Positions 35,501 to 42,716 of a stretch of 64,000 bases of DNA are shown here, one piece after another. The DNA is taken from positions 1,983,501 through 2,047,500 of the forward strand of contig NZ_CP141059.1 of the NCBI RefSeq assembly GCF_034661235.1, in the 5' to 3' direction. Position 1 is the first letter of the stretch. Each line of letters starts with the position of its first letter. A model generated the notes under the pieces. It had not been told where the DNA came from and ran no database searches. It saw only the letters and a program-made list of their open reading frames with translations. The translations under genes and the position numbers were made by a program. This DNA is from Nocardioides bizhenqiangii (GTDB taxonomy: Bacteria > Actinomycetota > Actinomycetes > Propionibacteriales > Nocardioidaceae).

Positions 35501-35687
35501 TCCCAGTGGCGGGGTTGTTGCGCAGGGCGAGCTTTCCGGACGCCTCGTCGCGCATCTCGGCGACGAGGGACGGGTCGGGCTGCGTTGTCGGAGCAGCGGA
35601 GGCGCTGACTGCTGGAGGGGCCGCCAAGCCGGCGGCGACAAGGGCGAGGCCGACAGCAAAACTGCGGCCTCGGTTGAAGTTCTTCAC
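32505..35687 (-). CDS. Secreted M4 (thermolysin-like) metalloprotease with PA and Ig-like domains
   Basis: This 1060-residue secreted protein opens with a signal peptide (FAVGLALVAAGLAAPPAVSA), then an FTP-type propeptide (about residues 50-290). The protease has HEWAH (zinc His and catalytic Glu) followed by NEAYSDIWGE for the third zinc ligand. GGVHSNSGVVNRTF holds the transition-state His of thermolysins. A protease-associated domain (WVYVDRGSCTFQTKADNADA) is inserted within the catalytic region. Toward the C terminus are a beta-rich MAM-like segment and an Ig-like module near residues 960-1060. The start is GTG at 35687 with AAGGGA 6-7 nt upstream. It would digest extracellular protein. 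It is placed between rnj and ftsK, which are usually closer together. Confidence 0.94.
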   Translation of the reverse strand: MKNFNRGRSFAVGLALVAAGLAAPPAVSASAAPTTQPDPSLVAEMRDEASGKLALRNNPATGKVGFARANGADPDLLPGVAAEGRAGAIDKATRYLDRFAGAFGARASELKQTEVYSDRGGHSVTFTQSYKGIPVFAAELKAEVNREGALTSVNGFAAPGLSLSTSPRFSESQASARALELVKASPEGHEDGGVPEGFTKGLEVRSIKLMIYRTGTPRGIDGVNRLAWVAEVWNKSTIRETVILDAETNKPLNRWSMMAHALDRELFEGNEDGTYTHVWSEGDPFPAGLTEDQENEILGAGESYWMFRNTFGYNSWDGTGGTMYTTNNDPRISCPNANWNGFSTNYCTGVTGDDTVAHEWAHAYTESTSGLIYQWQSGAMNEAYSDIWGETVDMLNTRHNEGGDTQADKIERTEGVCSVHTRSAVTMEITAPASVDGPCTAAPASFGPVITQAGVSGTAIVGVDGVGTLPDGTPDSSTGNGCLPFTNAGDIAGQWVYVDRGSCTFQTKADNADAAGAEGIVVGDNVAGRDPISMSGISDIYGVMVTLEDGERFKTAGGPVSFDIAAVPAPTDDTYRWLSGEADPAFGGAIRDMWNPNCYGHPGAVSDAEYHCDESDSGGVHSNSGVVNRTFAILVDGLDGKVAPIGLDKAAWLFWYSQIHYLTPSSYFPDLADALEASCAALQGVTFEKVTLGNPSDPDGSDGGVVDPELVEGGTTATDCNRVKDAIAETELRLDPQEQCDWQPLLQPGNPSVCGDKFLTKTTYVEKFEDGLAGWSQDEELGFAFSEGIPWEVAEENDGPAGQGSNAAFAPDPVTGTCGAPGDLTSRNGLISPDIQVPRGRVPRLTFRHYMASEATWDGGNVKVSVNGGAFELVPADAYLFNAPGRELDPTQGTSMGGELAWTGTDGGQLTGSWGKSIINLRGLADAGDTVNFRFDFGRDGCNGVDGWYVDNVKVQVCAPKPVGTDTKVVDVDPRPVVKGKAFTVKVKVTANNGKTPTGRVALFVGAAKLGRDTLNGNGVAEITVLRIFRVGSHDLLARYNGSELFRPSRQGFTIRVVRP

Positions 35688-35750
35688 CGAGATTCCCTTC
35701 GAAGGAACGAATTTCCTGAAGCCGCACCCGAGAGTGGCGCGCCATCCGGC

Positions 35751-35756
35751 ACCCTA
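35751..35756 (-). promoter_or_regulatory. -10 hexamer TAGGGT of the M4 metalloprotease
   Basis: On the minus strand TAGGGT lies 63 nt before the GTG at 35687, so the mRNA would have a leader of about 55 nt. The leader contains a perfect 10-bp palindrome CCTTCGAAGG that overlaps the Shine-Dalgarno sequence. Confidence 0.5.
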
Positions 35757-35906
35757 AGAGCACGGCACGCTTTGGTCCACCCCCCAATTCGTCGGCGTGT
35801 CGTCTGGCCGTTGCCTTGCGCTCAGGATCATGGGCCCGCGTGAATCAAGGGGTGTTTGGGACGCCGACACGCTCCCGTGATGCATGGGGCGGATGTGACG
35901 AATGAG

Positions 35907-35912
35907 TAGGGT
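35907..35912 (+). promoter_or_regulatory. -10 hexamer TAGGGT, leaderless promoter of ftsK
   Basis: TAGGGT ends 7 nt before the ATG at 35920 and argues for that start over the ATG at 35902, which lies upstream of the hexamer. Confidence 0.6.
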
Positions 35913-35919
35913 CATCAGC

Positions 35920-38508
35920 ATGGCGACCCGTACGTCTTCCCCGACGCGGTCGCGCAGCCGGAGCACGTCCAAGAGCCGCGGTAGCGGTAGCAGCAAAAGG
36001 GCCAGCACCAGCTCGCGATCGCGGAGTACAGCCAAGAAGCGACCGACCTCGAAGAAGCGGAGCACCGCGAACCGACGGCCGGCGCCCCGTGCTGTCCGCA
36101 ACGGAACCGGTCCGGTGGCGCACGCGTTCAGCGCGCTGGCCCGCGCGATCGCCGCGATCTGGCTGGGCATCGCGCACGGTGTGGGCGCTGTGGTGCGGGG
36201 GATCGTCGGGGGCGCCAAGGACATCGAGCCCGAGCAGCGCCGCGACGGGATCGGCCTGCTCCTCTGCGGACTTGCCCTCGTGGTCGCGGCCGGGGTCTGG
36301 TTCGAGGTGCCGGGCGGTGTCATGGACTTCGTGCGCACCGTCGTCGCGGGCACCGTCGGCAAGGTGGGATGGCTGGTGCCGTTCCTGGTGCTGCTGGCCG
36401 CCTGGCGGGTCATGCGCGATCCGGTCTCCAACGGGCCGGTCGGCCGCCAGGTGATCGGTTGGGCGGCGTTCGGCTTCGGCCTGCTCGGCATCGTGCACAT
36501 CGCCAACGGCAGCCCGCAGCCGGTCAGCGGCGACACCACGCCGCTGCGCGACGGCGGCGGCGCCGTCGGGTACGTCGTGTCGGCGCTGCTGCTCGACCTG
36601 CTCCGCTCGTCGGCGGTCGTCGTGCCGCTGCTCGTGCTGCTCGCGTTCTTCGGCCTCCTGGTCATCACCGCCACCCCGCTCTACCGCGTGCCGGACCGGC
36701 TCCGCGAGATGGGCGACTCGCTCCTCGGCCGGCGCCCGACCGCCGACGGCGGCAGTGAGCCGACGCAGCCGATCCGGGTCAAGCGCGGATCCGACGACAC
36801 GATCGACCCGCTCATGGGCGACCAGGCCTACGACACGCCGCTGCTCGCCGAGCCCACCAAGAAGCGACGGGGTCGCAAGGCCGCGGCCGCCGTCGAGGAG
36901 TCGATGGAGCTCCGCGAGCCGATCGACGTCTCCCTCACCGACCCGGCCGCGCCGGCGCCCGGCCAGGACGAGACCGGCGAGCTCGAGCCGCCGCCGCACA
37001 CGCCGCTGCCCCAGCGGGTCGAGCAGCTCGCCCTGTCCGGCGACATCGCCTACACCCTGCCGAACGGCGACGCGCTCAAGCCCGGATCCCCGCACCGTGC
37101 CCGGTCGAAGGCCAGCGACGCCGTCGTCGAGCGGCTGACCCAGGTGCTCGACGAGTTCGGCATCGATGCCCAGGTCACCGGCTACACGCGGGGCCCGACC
37201 GTCACCCGCTACGAGATCGAGCTCGGCACCGGCGTGAAGGTCGAGAAGATCATGGGCGTCGCGCGCAACATCTCCTACGCGGTCGGCTCGGAGGACGTCC
37301 GGATCCTCAGCCCGATCCCCGGCAAGTCGGCCGTGGGTGTCGAGATCCCGAACACCGACAAGGAGATCGTGTCGCTCGGTGACGTGCTGCGGTCCAACGT
37401 CGCGCGCACCGACCACCACCCGATGGTCGCGGGGCTCGGCAAGGACGTCGAGGGCGGCTTCGTCGTCGCCAACATGGCGAAGATGCCCCACCTGCTGGTG
37501 GCCGGTGCGACCGGCTCCGGCAAGTCGAGCTTCATCAACGCGCTGATCACCTCGGTCCTGATGCGCGCGACGCCCGACGAGGTGCGGATGATCATGGTCG
37601 ACCCCAAGCGGGTCGAGCTCAACAACTACGAGGGCGTCCCGCACCTGATCACGCCGATCATCACCAACCCGAAGAAGGCCGCCGAGGCACTGGCGTGGGT
37701 CTGCCGCGAGATGGACATGCGGTACGACGACCTGGCCAACTTCGGTTTCCGCCACATCGACGACTTCAACAAGGCGGTCCGCGCGGGCAAGGTCACGGTG
37801 CCGGCGGGGAGCGAGCGGGTGCTGACGCCGTACCCCTACCTGCTGGTGATCGTGGACGAGCTCGCCGACCTGATGATGGTCGCGCCGCGCGACGTGGAGG
37901 ACTCGGTCGTCCGCATCACCCAGCTCGCGCGGGCCGCCGGCATCCACCTGGTGCTCGCCACCCAGCGTCCGTCGGTGGACGTCGTGACCGGCCTGATCAA
38001 GGCCAACGTGCCGTCGCGGCTCGCGTTCGCGACCTCCTCGCTCGCCGACAGCCGGGTCATCCTCGACCAGCCGGGCGCCGAGAAGCTGGTCGGCCAGGGT
38101 GACGGCCTCTTCCTGCCGATGGGTGCGTCGAAGCCGGTGCGGGTTCAGGGCAGCTGGGTGACCGAGGCGGAGATCCACCAGGTCGTCCGCCACTGCAAGG
38201 CCCAGCTCGAGCCGACCTACCGCGAGGACGTCACCGCGCCGCAGAGCAGCAGCAAGGTCCTCGACGACGACATCGGCGACGACATGGACCTGGTCGTCCA
38301 GGCGATCGAGCTCGTCGTGTCGACCCAGTTCGGCTCGACGTCGATGCTGCAGCGCAAGCTCCGCGTCGGCTTCGCCAAGGCCGGCCGGCTGATGGACATC
38401 CTCGAGAGCCGTGGTGTGGTCGGGCCCAGCGAGGGCTCGAAGGCGCGCGACGTGCTGGTGAAACCCGATGAGCTCGACTCCGTGATCGCGACCATCCAGG
38501 GGGAGTGA
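35920..38508 (+). CDS. ftsK: DNA translocase FtsK
   Basis: This 862-residue translocase pumps chromosomal DNA through the division septum. It has a very basic Ser/Arg/Lys-rich N terminus (about 55 residues), four membrane helices (near residues 113-240), an acidic linker, and the motor. Walker A is GATGSGKSSFI near residue 529 and Walker B is LLVIVDELADLMM near 642. The C-terminal gamma winged helix (about 785-850) reads QRKLRVGFAKAGRLMDILE and would recognise KOPS-like DNA sequences. The ATG at 35920 is used because of its -10 element. The next gene begins 1 nt after its stop, so the two are cotranscribed. Confidence 0.97.
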   Translation: MATRTSSPTRSRSRSTSKSRGSGSSKRASTSSRSRSTAKKRPTSKKRSTANRRPAPRAVRNGTGPVAHAFSALARAIAAIWLGIAHGVGAVVRGIVGGAKDIEPEQRRDGIGLLLCGLALVVAAGVWFEVPGGVMDFVRTVVAGTVGKVGWLVPFLVLLAAWRVMRDPVSNGPVGRQVIGWAAFGFGLLGIVHIANGSPQPVSGDTTPLRDGGGAVGYVVSALLLDLLRSSAVVVPLLVLLAFFGLLVITATPLYRVPDRLREMGDSLLGRRPTADGGSEPTQPIRVKRGSDDTIDPLMGDQAYDTPLLAEPTKKRRGRKAAAAVEESMELREPIDVSLTDPAAPAPGQDETGELEPPPHTPLPQRVEQLALSGDIAYTLPNGDALKPGSPHRARSKASDAVVERLTQVLDEFGIDAQVTGYTRGPTVTRYEIELGTGVKVEKIMGVARNISYAVGSEDVRILSPIPGKSAVGVEIPNTDKEIVSLGDVLRSNVARTDHHPMVAGLGKDVEGGFVVANMAKMPHLLVAGATGSGKSSFINALITSVLMRATPDEVRMIMVDPKRVELNNYEGVPHLITPIITNPKKAAEALAWVCREMDMRYDDLANFGFRHIDDFNKAVRAGKVTVPAGSERVLTPYPYLLVIVDELADLMMVAPRDVEDSVVRITQLARAAGIHLVLATQRPSVDVVTGLIKANVPSRLAFATSSLADSRVILDQPGAEKLVGQGDGLFLPMGASKPVRVQGSWVTEAEIHQVVRHCKAQLEPTYREDVTAPQSSSKVLDDDIGDDMDLVVQAIELVVSTQFGSTSMLQRKLRVGFAKAGRLMDILESRGVVGPSEGSKARDVLVKPDELDSVIATIQGE

Positions 38509-38509
38509 C

Positions 38510-40258
38510 ATGACCGACCAGACGCATGCGGAGACGGAGACGGCGGAGGCGGCCGGCCAGGTGGAGGTGCGCCGCAACGTCGTCCTCTCCGGGATCGTCG
38601 GCGCCGTTGCCGCCGTACTCACCATTGCGTTCGCGTTCCGCGCCTTCGGCGACGGGAGCGCGCTCGACTGGGCTCTGTTCGCCGTCCTCGGTGTGATCAC
38701 CGTGCTGCACGTGGCCGCAGTGGCCGACGCCCGGGCACCGCTGCTCGTCGCGGACCGGCTCGGCGTCCGGCTGCGCCAGGGCGCGGACTGGCAGGGCATC
38801 GCCTGGGACGACATCGAGTGCATGGAGCACCTGCCGCGCCGGCTGCCGCTGCACGACGGGCACCTGCTGGTCGTGGGGGAGAGCGGCCAGCAGCTGATCG
38901 TGCCGCTGACCCTCGCGACCCGGGTCGTCGGCGTCGACGCGAGCACGATCAGCGACGAGCTGGCTGTCCTCGCCGACGGGCGCGCCGACGTGGTCGAGGT
39001 GGTGCCGGGCATCGAGGAGGACGTCGCCGACGATGTCGACCTCGATGACGCCACCGGTGCCGATGACGCGGTGAGCACGGCGGAGCCCGCCGTCGAGCAG
39101 AGCGAGATCGGCCCGCTCGCGGAGGACACGGCGAGGCTCGAGCGCCGTGGGATCGCGGCCGAGGTCGAGAAGCGCTTCCGCGACCCGCTGGCGCCGCCGT
39201 CCGGCGCCGCCGACGTCGACGAAGCCGACACCGGTGACTCCGACGACGACACCGTCGACTCGATCGACCCCGTCGTCGCCGACGCGTCGACCGACGAGAT
39301 GGACGCGGTCCGGGACGACGACCCGACGCCGCCGCCCCCGGGACGCCCCGTGGCCTCGGCCGCGCGGGTGGAGGTGCAGCACACCGGCTCCGTGCAGGGA
39401 TCCCGCGCCGACCACACCGGGCGGTCCCACCCGACCATCGGCGCCAACGCACTCCTCGCCGACCCGGCCGTCGGCGCGGGGGCAGAGCCGGACTCGGCCC
39501 AGCACAACCTGACCGTCGTCCTCGACGACCTCGCTGTGCACCCCGCGCCCGACCCGATCATCGGTCCGCAGCTCGAGGCCGCCCGCGAGCGGCTCCGGCT
39601 GACCGTCGACCAGCTCTCCGAGCGCACCCGGATCCGCCCGCACGTGATCGAGGCGATCGAGGTCGACGACTTCGGCCCGTGCGGCGGCGACTTCTACGCC
39701 CGCGGCCACCTGCGCACCCTGGCGCGGGTGCTGGGGATCGACGCCGGCCCGCTCGTGGCGTCGTACGACGAGACCTATGCCGACGCCCCCGTCGACCCGC
39801 GCCGGGTCTTCGAGTCCGAGCTGGCCACCGGCGTCGGGGGGTCGATCCGCGGCACCCGAGGCGGCCGGAACTGGTCGGTGCTGCTCGCCGCGGTGATGGC
39901 GGCGGTCCTGATCTGGTCGATCGCCCGGCTGGTGATGGACGGCCCGGTGGCGCTCGACGACGCCGCGCCGCTGCGGCAGACCGGCAGCGGTGGCATCGGC
40001 GGCGGCGCCAAGGCCGAGGCGGTACCGGTCACGCTGACTGCGACCGCCGGCGGCGCCCGGGTCATCGTGCGCGACGGCTCCGGGGAGACCGTCTTCAAGG
40101 GCCCGCTCGCGTTCGGACAGACGTCCGAGCTCGAGGTCGTCCCCCCGGTCCGCATCTGGACCTCAGACGGCTCGGTCACCGCCGGCGTCGACTGCAAGGA
40201 CCCCCAGCCCCTCGGCGAGACCGGCTCCGAAGCGTCGAAGTCCCTCCCCGCCTGCTGA
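38510..40258 (+). CDS. RodZ-like helix-turn-helix membrane protein with N-terminal PH-like domain
   Basis: This 582-residue protein starts with two hydrophobic helices (about 24-45 and 54-72) and a compact PH-like domain (VADRLGVRLRQGADWQGIAWDD). A very acidic, low-complexity linker of some 190 residues follows. Next comes a RodZ-type HTH (about 350-425, PQLEAARERLRLTVDQLSER), a third membrane helix (near 456-476) and a C-terminal DUF4115-like beta domain. RodZ links the cell-shape machinery to the membrane in other bacteria; actinobacterial homologues lack a clear MreB partner role. It begins 1 nt after the ftsK stop, so it is probably part of the division transcript. The extra N-terminal membrane/PH portion is the odd feature. 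Confidence 0.85.
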   Translation: MTDQTHAETETAEAAGQVEVRRNVVLSGIVGAVAAVLTIAFAFRAFGDGSALDWALFAVLGVITVLHVAAVADARAPLLVADRLGVRLRQGADWQGIAWDDIECMEHLPRRLPLHDGHLLVVGESGQQLIVPLTLATRVVGVDASTISDELAVLADGRADVVEVVPGIEEDVADDVDLDDATGADDAVSTAEPAVEQSEIGPLAEDTARLERRGIAAEVEKRFRDPLAPPSGAADVDEADTGDSDDDTVDSIDPVVADASTDEMDAVRDDDPTPPPPGRPVASAARVEVQHTGSVQGSRADHTGRSHPTIGANALLADPAVGAGAEPDSAQHNLTVVLDDLAVHPAPDPIIGPQLEAARERLRLTVDQLSERTRIRPHVIEAIEVDDFGPCGGDFYARGHLRTLARVLGIDAGPLVASYDETYADAPVDPRRVFESELATGVGGSIRGTRGGRNWSVLLAAVMAAVLIWSIARLVMDGPVALDDAAPLRQTGSGGIGGGAKAEAVPVTLTATAGGARVIVRDGSGETVFKGPLAFGQTSELEVVPPVRIWTSDGSVTAGVDCKDPQPLGETGSEASKSLPAC

Positions 40259-40261
40259 CCG

Positions 40262-40387
40262 CGAATCGGGGGAGTTCGCCCGCCGAGTCGGGGAAGTTCC
40301 CCCGCCGAATCGGGGAAGTTCGCCTGGCGAAGCCGGCCGGTTCGCCGGGTGATTCCACCCGATTCGCGGGGGATTTCTCCCGATTCG
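40262..40387. repeat. Array of 22-bp repeats, four direct and two inverted
   Basis: Four consecutive 22-bp units start at 40262, 40284, 40306 and 40328; units 1-3 begin CGAATCGGGG or CGAGTCGGGG and share AGTTCSCC, and unit 4 is more diverged. Two more units in inverted orientation occupy 40345-40366 and 40367-40387. The 3-4 junction has TTCGCC-t-GGCGAA (40319-40331), so the array can fold into several hairpins. It fills the gap between the RodZ-like gene and rimO. There are no spacers, so it is not CRISPR. Confidence 0.75.
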
Positions 40388-40414
40388 CGGCCGCCGCCAT
40401 ACTTGCGGGTAGTC

Positions 40415-41845
40415 ATGACCACCACTGAGACGCCTGCGCCCGCCGGTACCGAGGCCCCCTCGAACCTGTCGGTGGCACTGCTGACCCTCGGGTGTGCGCG
40501 CAACGACGTGGACTCCGAGGAGCTGGCGGGGAGGCTGGCCGCGGACGGGTTCGCGCTGGTGGACGACCCGGAGGACGCCGACACGGTCGTGGTCAACACC
40601 TGCGGGTTCGTCGACGCGGCCAAGAAGGACTCGATCGACACCCTGCTCGCTGCTGCCGATCTGAAGGACGCGGCGGGCGGGTCCCGCGTCAAGGCCGTGG
40701 TCGCGGTGGGCTGCCTCGCGGAGAGGTACGGCGCCGAGCTCGCCGACTCGCTCCCGGAGGCCGACGCGGTGCTCGGGTTCGACGACTACACCGACATCGC
40801 CGGTCGGCTGCGCGCGATCGTGGCCGGCGAGCGGCCGCACGCGCACACCCCGCAGGACCGCCGCAAGCTGCTCCCGATCAGCCCCGCCGAGCGTCCGGTA
40901 GCGGTGGTCTCGACCCGCACCCGGCTCGACTCCGGCCCGATGGCCGCACTCAAGCTGGCCAGCGGCTGCGACCGCCGGTGCACGTTCTGCGCGATCCCGA
41001 TGTTCCGCGGCTCGTTCGTGAGCCGCCGGCCCTCCGACGTGCTGGCCGAGGCGGTCTGGCTCGCCGAGCAGGGCGCCCGCGAGCTGTTCCTGGTCTCGGA
41101 GAACTCCACGTCCTACGGCAAGGACCTCGGCGACATCCGGCTGCTCGAGACCCTGCTTCCCGAGCTGGCCGCGGTCGACGGGATCGACCGGGTGCGGGTG
41201 TCCTACCTGCAGCCCGCCGAGACCCGGCCGGGCCTGATCGAGGCGATCGCGACCACGCCCGGCGTGGCGCCGTACTTCGACCTGTCGTTCCAGCACGCCA
41301 GCAACGCGGTGCTGCGCAGGATGCGACGGTTCGGCGACCCGGAGAGCTTCCTCGGCCTGCTCGAGCAGGTCCGCGCCCTCGCGCCGGACGCCGGCGTCCG
41401 CTCCAACGTGATCGTCGGCTTCCCCGGCGAGACCGAGCGCGACCTCGAGATCCTCTGCGACTTCCTGACCGCGGCCCGCCTCGACGTCACCGGGGTGTTC
41501 GGCTACTCCGACGAGGACGGCACCGAGGCCGAGACGTTCGACGACAAGCACGACGAGGACGAGATCCGCGCCCGGCTCGCCCACGTGACCGACCTGGTGA
41601 CCGCGCTCAACGGCGACCGCGCCGAGGAACGGATCGGCACCACCGTCGAGGTGCTCGTCGAGGACCTCGACACCGACCGTCCGGACCACGTGGAGGGCCG
41701 AGCCGCTCACCAGGGACCGGAGGTCGACGGCAGCACGCTGGTGCGCGGCTGCCCGGACGCCGGGGTCGGCGACCTGGTGCGCGCCGTGGTGGTCGAGAGC
41801 GACGGGGTCGACCTGGTCGCAGAAGCGACAGGAGAGAAGCGATGA
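40415..41845 (+). CDS. rimO: Ribosomal protein S12 methylthiotransferase
   Basis: This 476-residue radical SAM enzyme adds a methylthio group to an aspartate of ribosomal protein S12. The N-terminal MTTase domain has its cluster cysteines in [28 protein letters not shown] and [10 protein letters not shown]. The radical SAM motif is [13 protein letters not shown] near residue 185, and a TRAM-like C-terminal part is present. The ATG at 40415 is used because earlier codons in the frame lie in the repeat array. Its stop overlaps the pgsA start by 4 nt (ATGA), so the two are coupled. The order ftsK-rodZ-like-rimO-pgsA is conserved in related actinobacteria. Confidence 0.96.
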   Translation: MTTTETPAPAGTEAPSNLSVALLTLGCARNDVDSEELAGRLAADGFALVDDPEDADTVVVNTCGFVDAAKKDSIDTLLAAADLKDAAGGSRVKAVVAVGCLAERYGAELADSLPEADAVLGFDDYTDIAGRLRAIVAGERPHAHTPQDRRKLLPISPAERPVAVVSTRTRLDSGPMAALKLASGCDRRCTFCAIPMFRGSFVSRRPSDVLAEAVWLAEQGARELFLVSENSTSYGKDLGDIRLLETLLPELAAVDGIDRVRVSYLQPAETRPGLIEAIATTPGVAPYFDLSFQHASNAVLRRMRRFGDPESFLGLLEQVRALAPDAGVRSNVIVGFPGETERDLEILCDFLTAARLDVTGVFGYSDEDGTEAETFDDKHDEDEIRARLAHVTDLVTALNGDRAEERIGTTVEVLVEDLDTDRPDHVEGRAAHQGPEVDGSTLVRGCPDAGVGDLVRAVVVESDGVDLVAEATGEKR

Positions 41846-42495
41846 GCAGCACCGACGGCGGTACGACGACGCCCGCTCCGGCGCCGAGCAACTGGAACCT
41901 GCCCAACGCGCTCACCACGCTCCGGATCCTGTCCGTCCCGTTCTACGGCTGGGCGCTGCTCGTCGACGGCGGCGACTCGGTCACCTGGCGCACGGTCGCC
42001 TGGGGGATCTTCGTCCTGGCGATGGTCACCGACAAGATCGACGGCGACATCGCGCGCAAGCGCAACCTGATCACCAACTTCGGCAAGATCGCCGACCCGA
42101 TCGCCGACAAGGCGATCACCGGCATGGCGTTCGTCGGGCTGGCGATCATCATGGACACCTGGTGGATGTGGACGATCACGATCGTCGTACTGGTCCGGGA
42201 GTGGGCGGTGACGCTGCTGCGGCTCTCCGTCCTCAAGTCCGTCGTCATCGCCGCCGCCGAGATCGGCAAGTGGAAGACGATGGCGCAGGCGCTCGCACTG
42301 GGGTTCCTCACCCTGCCGCTGCTCGAGGTGGACGGCTGGCTGGACGTGCCGGGCGAGATCACCTACGTCGCCGCGCTGGTCCTCCTCGGCATCGCCTTCG
42401 TGCTGACGCTGGTGTCGGGGTACCAGTTCTTCCGTGACGTCTGGAAGCAGCGCCACACGATCCGATCCAAGGCGGTCCCGGCCGACGCCGGCTGA
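41842..42495 (+). CDS. pgsA: CDP-diacylglycerol-glycerol-3-phosphate 3-phosphatidyltransferase
   Basis: This 217-residue membrane enzyme makes phosphatidylglycerophosphate, leading to phosphatidylglycerol and cardiolipin. The CDP-alcohol phosphatidyltransferase motif D-x2-D-G-x2-A-R-x8-G-x3-D-x3-D is complete across [12 protein letters not shown] and [11 protein letters not shown] (about residues 64-90). Five to six hydrophobic helices are visible. The ATG at 41842 overlaps the rimO stop and has AGGAG 6-9 nt upstream. In related genomes cinA and clgR follow directly, whereas here an 8-kb secreted nuclease gene intervenes. Confidence 0.95.
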   Translation: MSSTDGGTTTPAPAPSNWNLPNALTTLRILSVPFYGWALLVDGGDSVTWRTVAWGIFVLAMVTDKIDGDIARKRNLITNFGKIADPIADKAITGMAFVGLAIIMDTWWMWTITIVVLVREWAVTLLRLSVLKSVVIAAAEIGKWKTMAQALALGFLTLPLLEVDGWLDVPGEITYVAALVLLGIAFVLTLVSGYQFFRDVWKQRHTIRSKAVPADAG

Positions 42496-42546
42496 CCCGA
42501 AAGTAAAATCTTTCCAAGCCGGTCTAGACAATTCACGCTGAAACTG

Positions 42547-42618
42547 ACGTTTCGCTGAGAAATCTTTGCCTCACGTTTCGCCGAACATTGCGCATTCGTC
42601 GGAGATCCGCCTTAGGGT
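42547..42618 (+). promoter_or_regulatory. Promoter region of the giant nuclease gene
   Basis: A -10 hexamer TAGGGT (42613-42618) lies 19 bp after TTGCGC (42588-42593), predicting a leader of about 90 nt. A direct repeat ACGTTTCGC(T/C)GA occurs at 42547-42558 and 42573-42584, 26 bp apart, just upstream of the -35. The area is AT-richer than its surroundings. The repeats could be activator sites, for example phosphate-responsive, but no consensus match was confirmed. Confidence 0.5.
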
Positions 42619-42716
42619 CCGTGTGACTTCCCCCACCACCTGACTCTTGCGACGCCAAGCAAACCGCCCGCGGATCAGGCCTCCTTGTTGTGCTCGTACC
42701 CGCGGAAAGTGCGTCC

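Noticed and set aside
32505..35687. Assignment of the metalloprotease to the M36 family
   Set aside because: HEWAH with NEAYSD and GGVHSNSG fits M4 thermolysins better.
35845..39627. 1260-codon minus-strand open frame under ftsK and the RodZ-like gene
   Set aside because: Shadow of two conserved genes; no domain and no ribosome-binding site.
40262..40387. Possible CRISPR array
   Set aside because: Repeats are contiguous with no spacers, include inverted units, and no cas genes are present.
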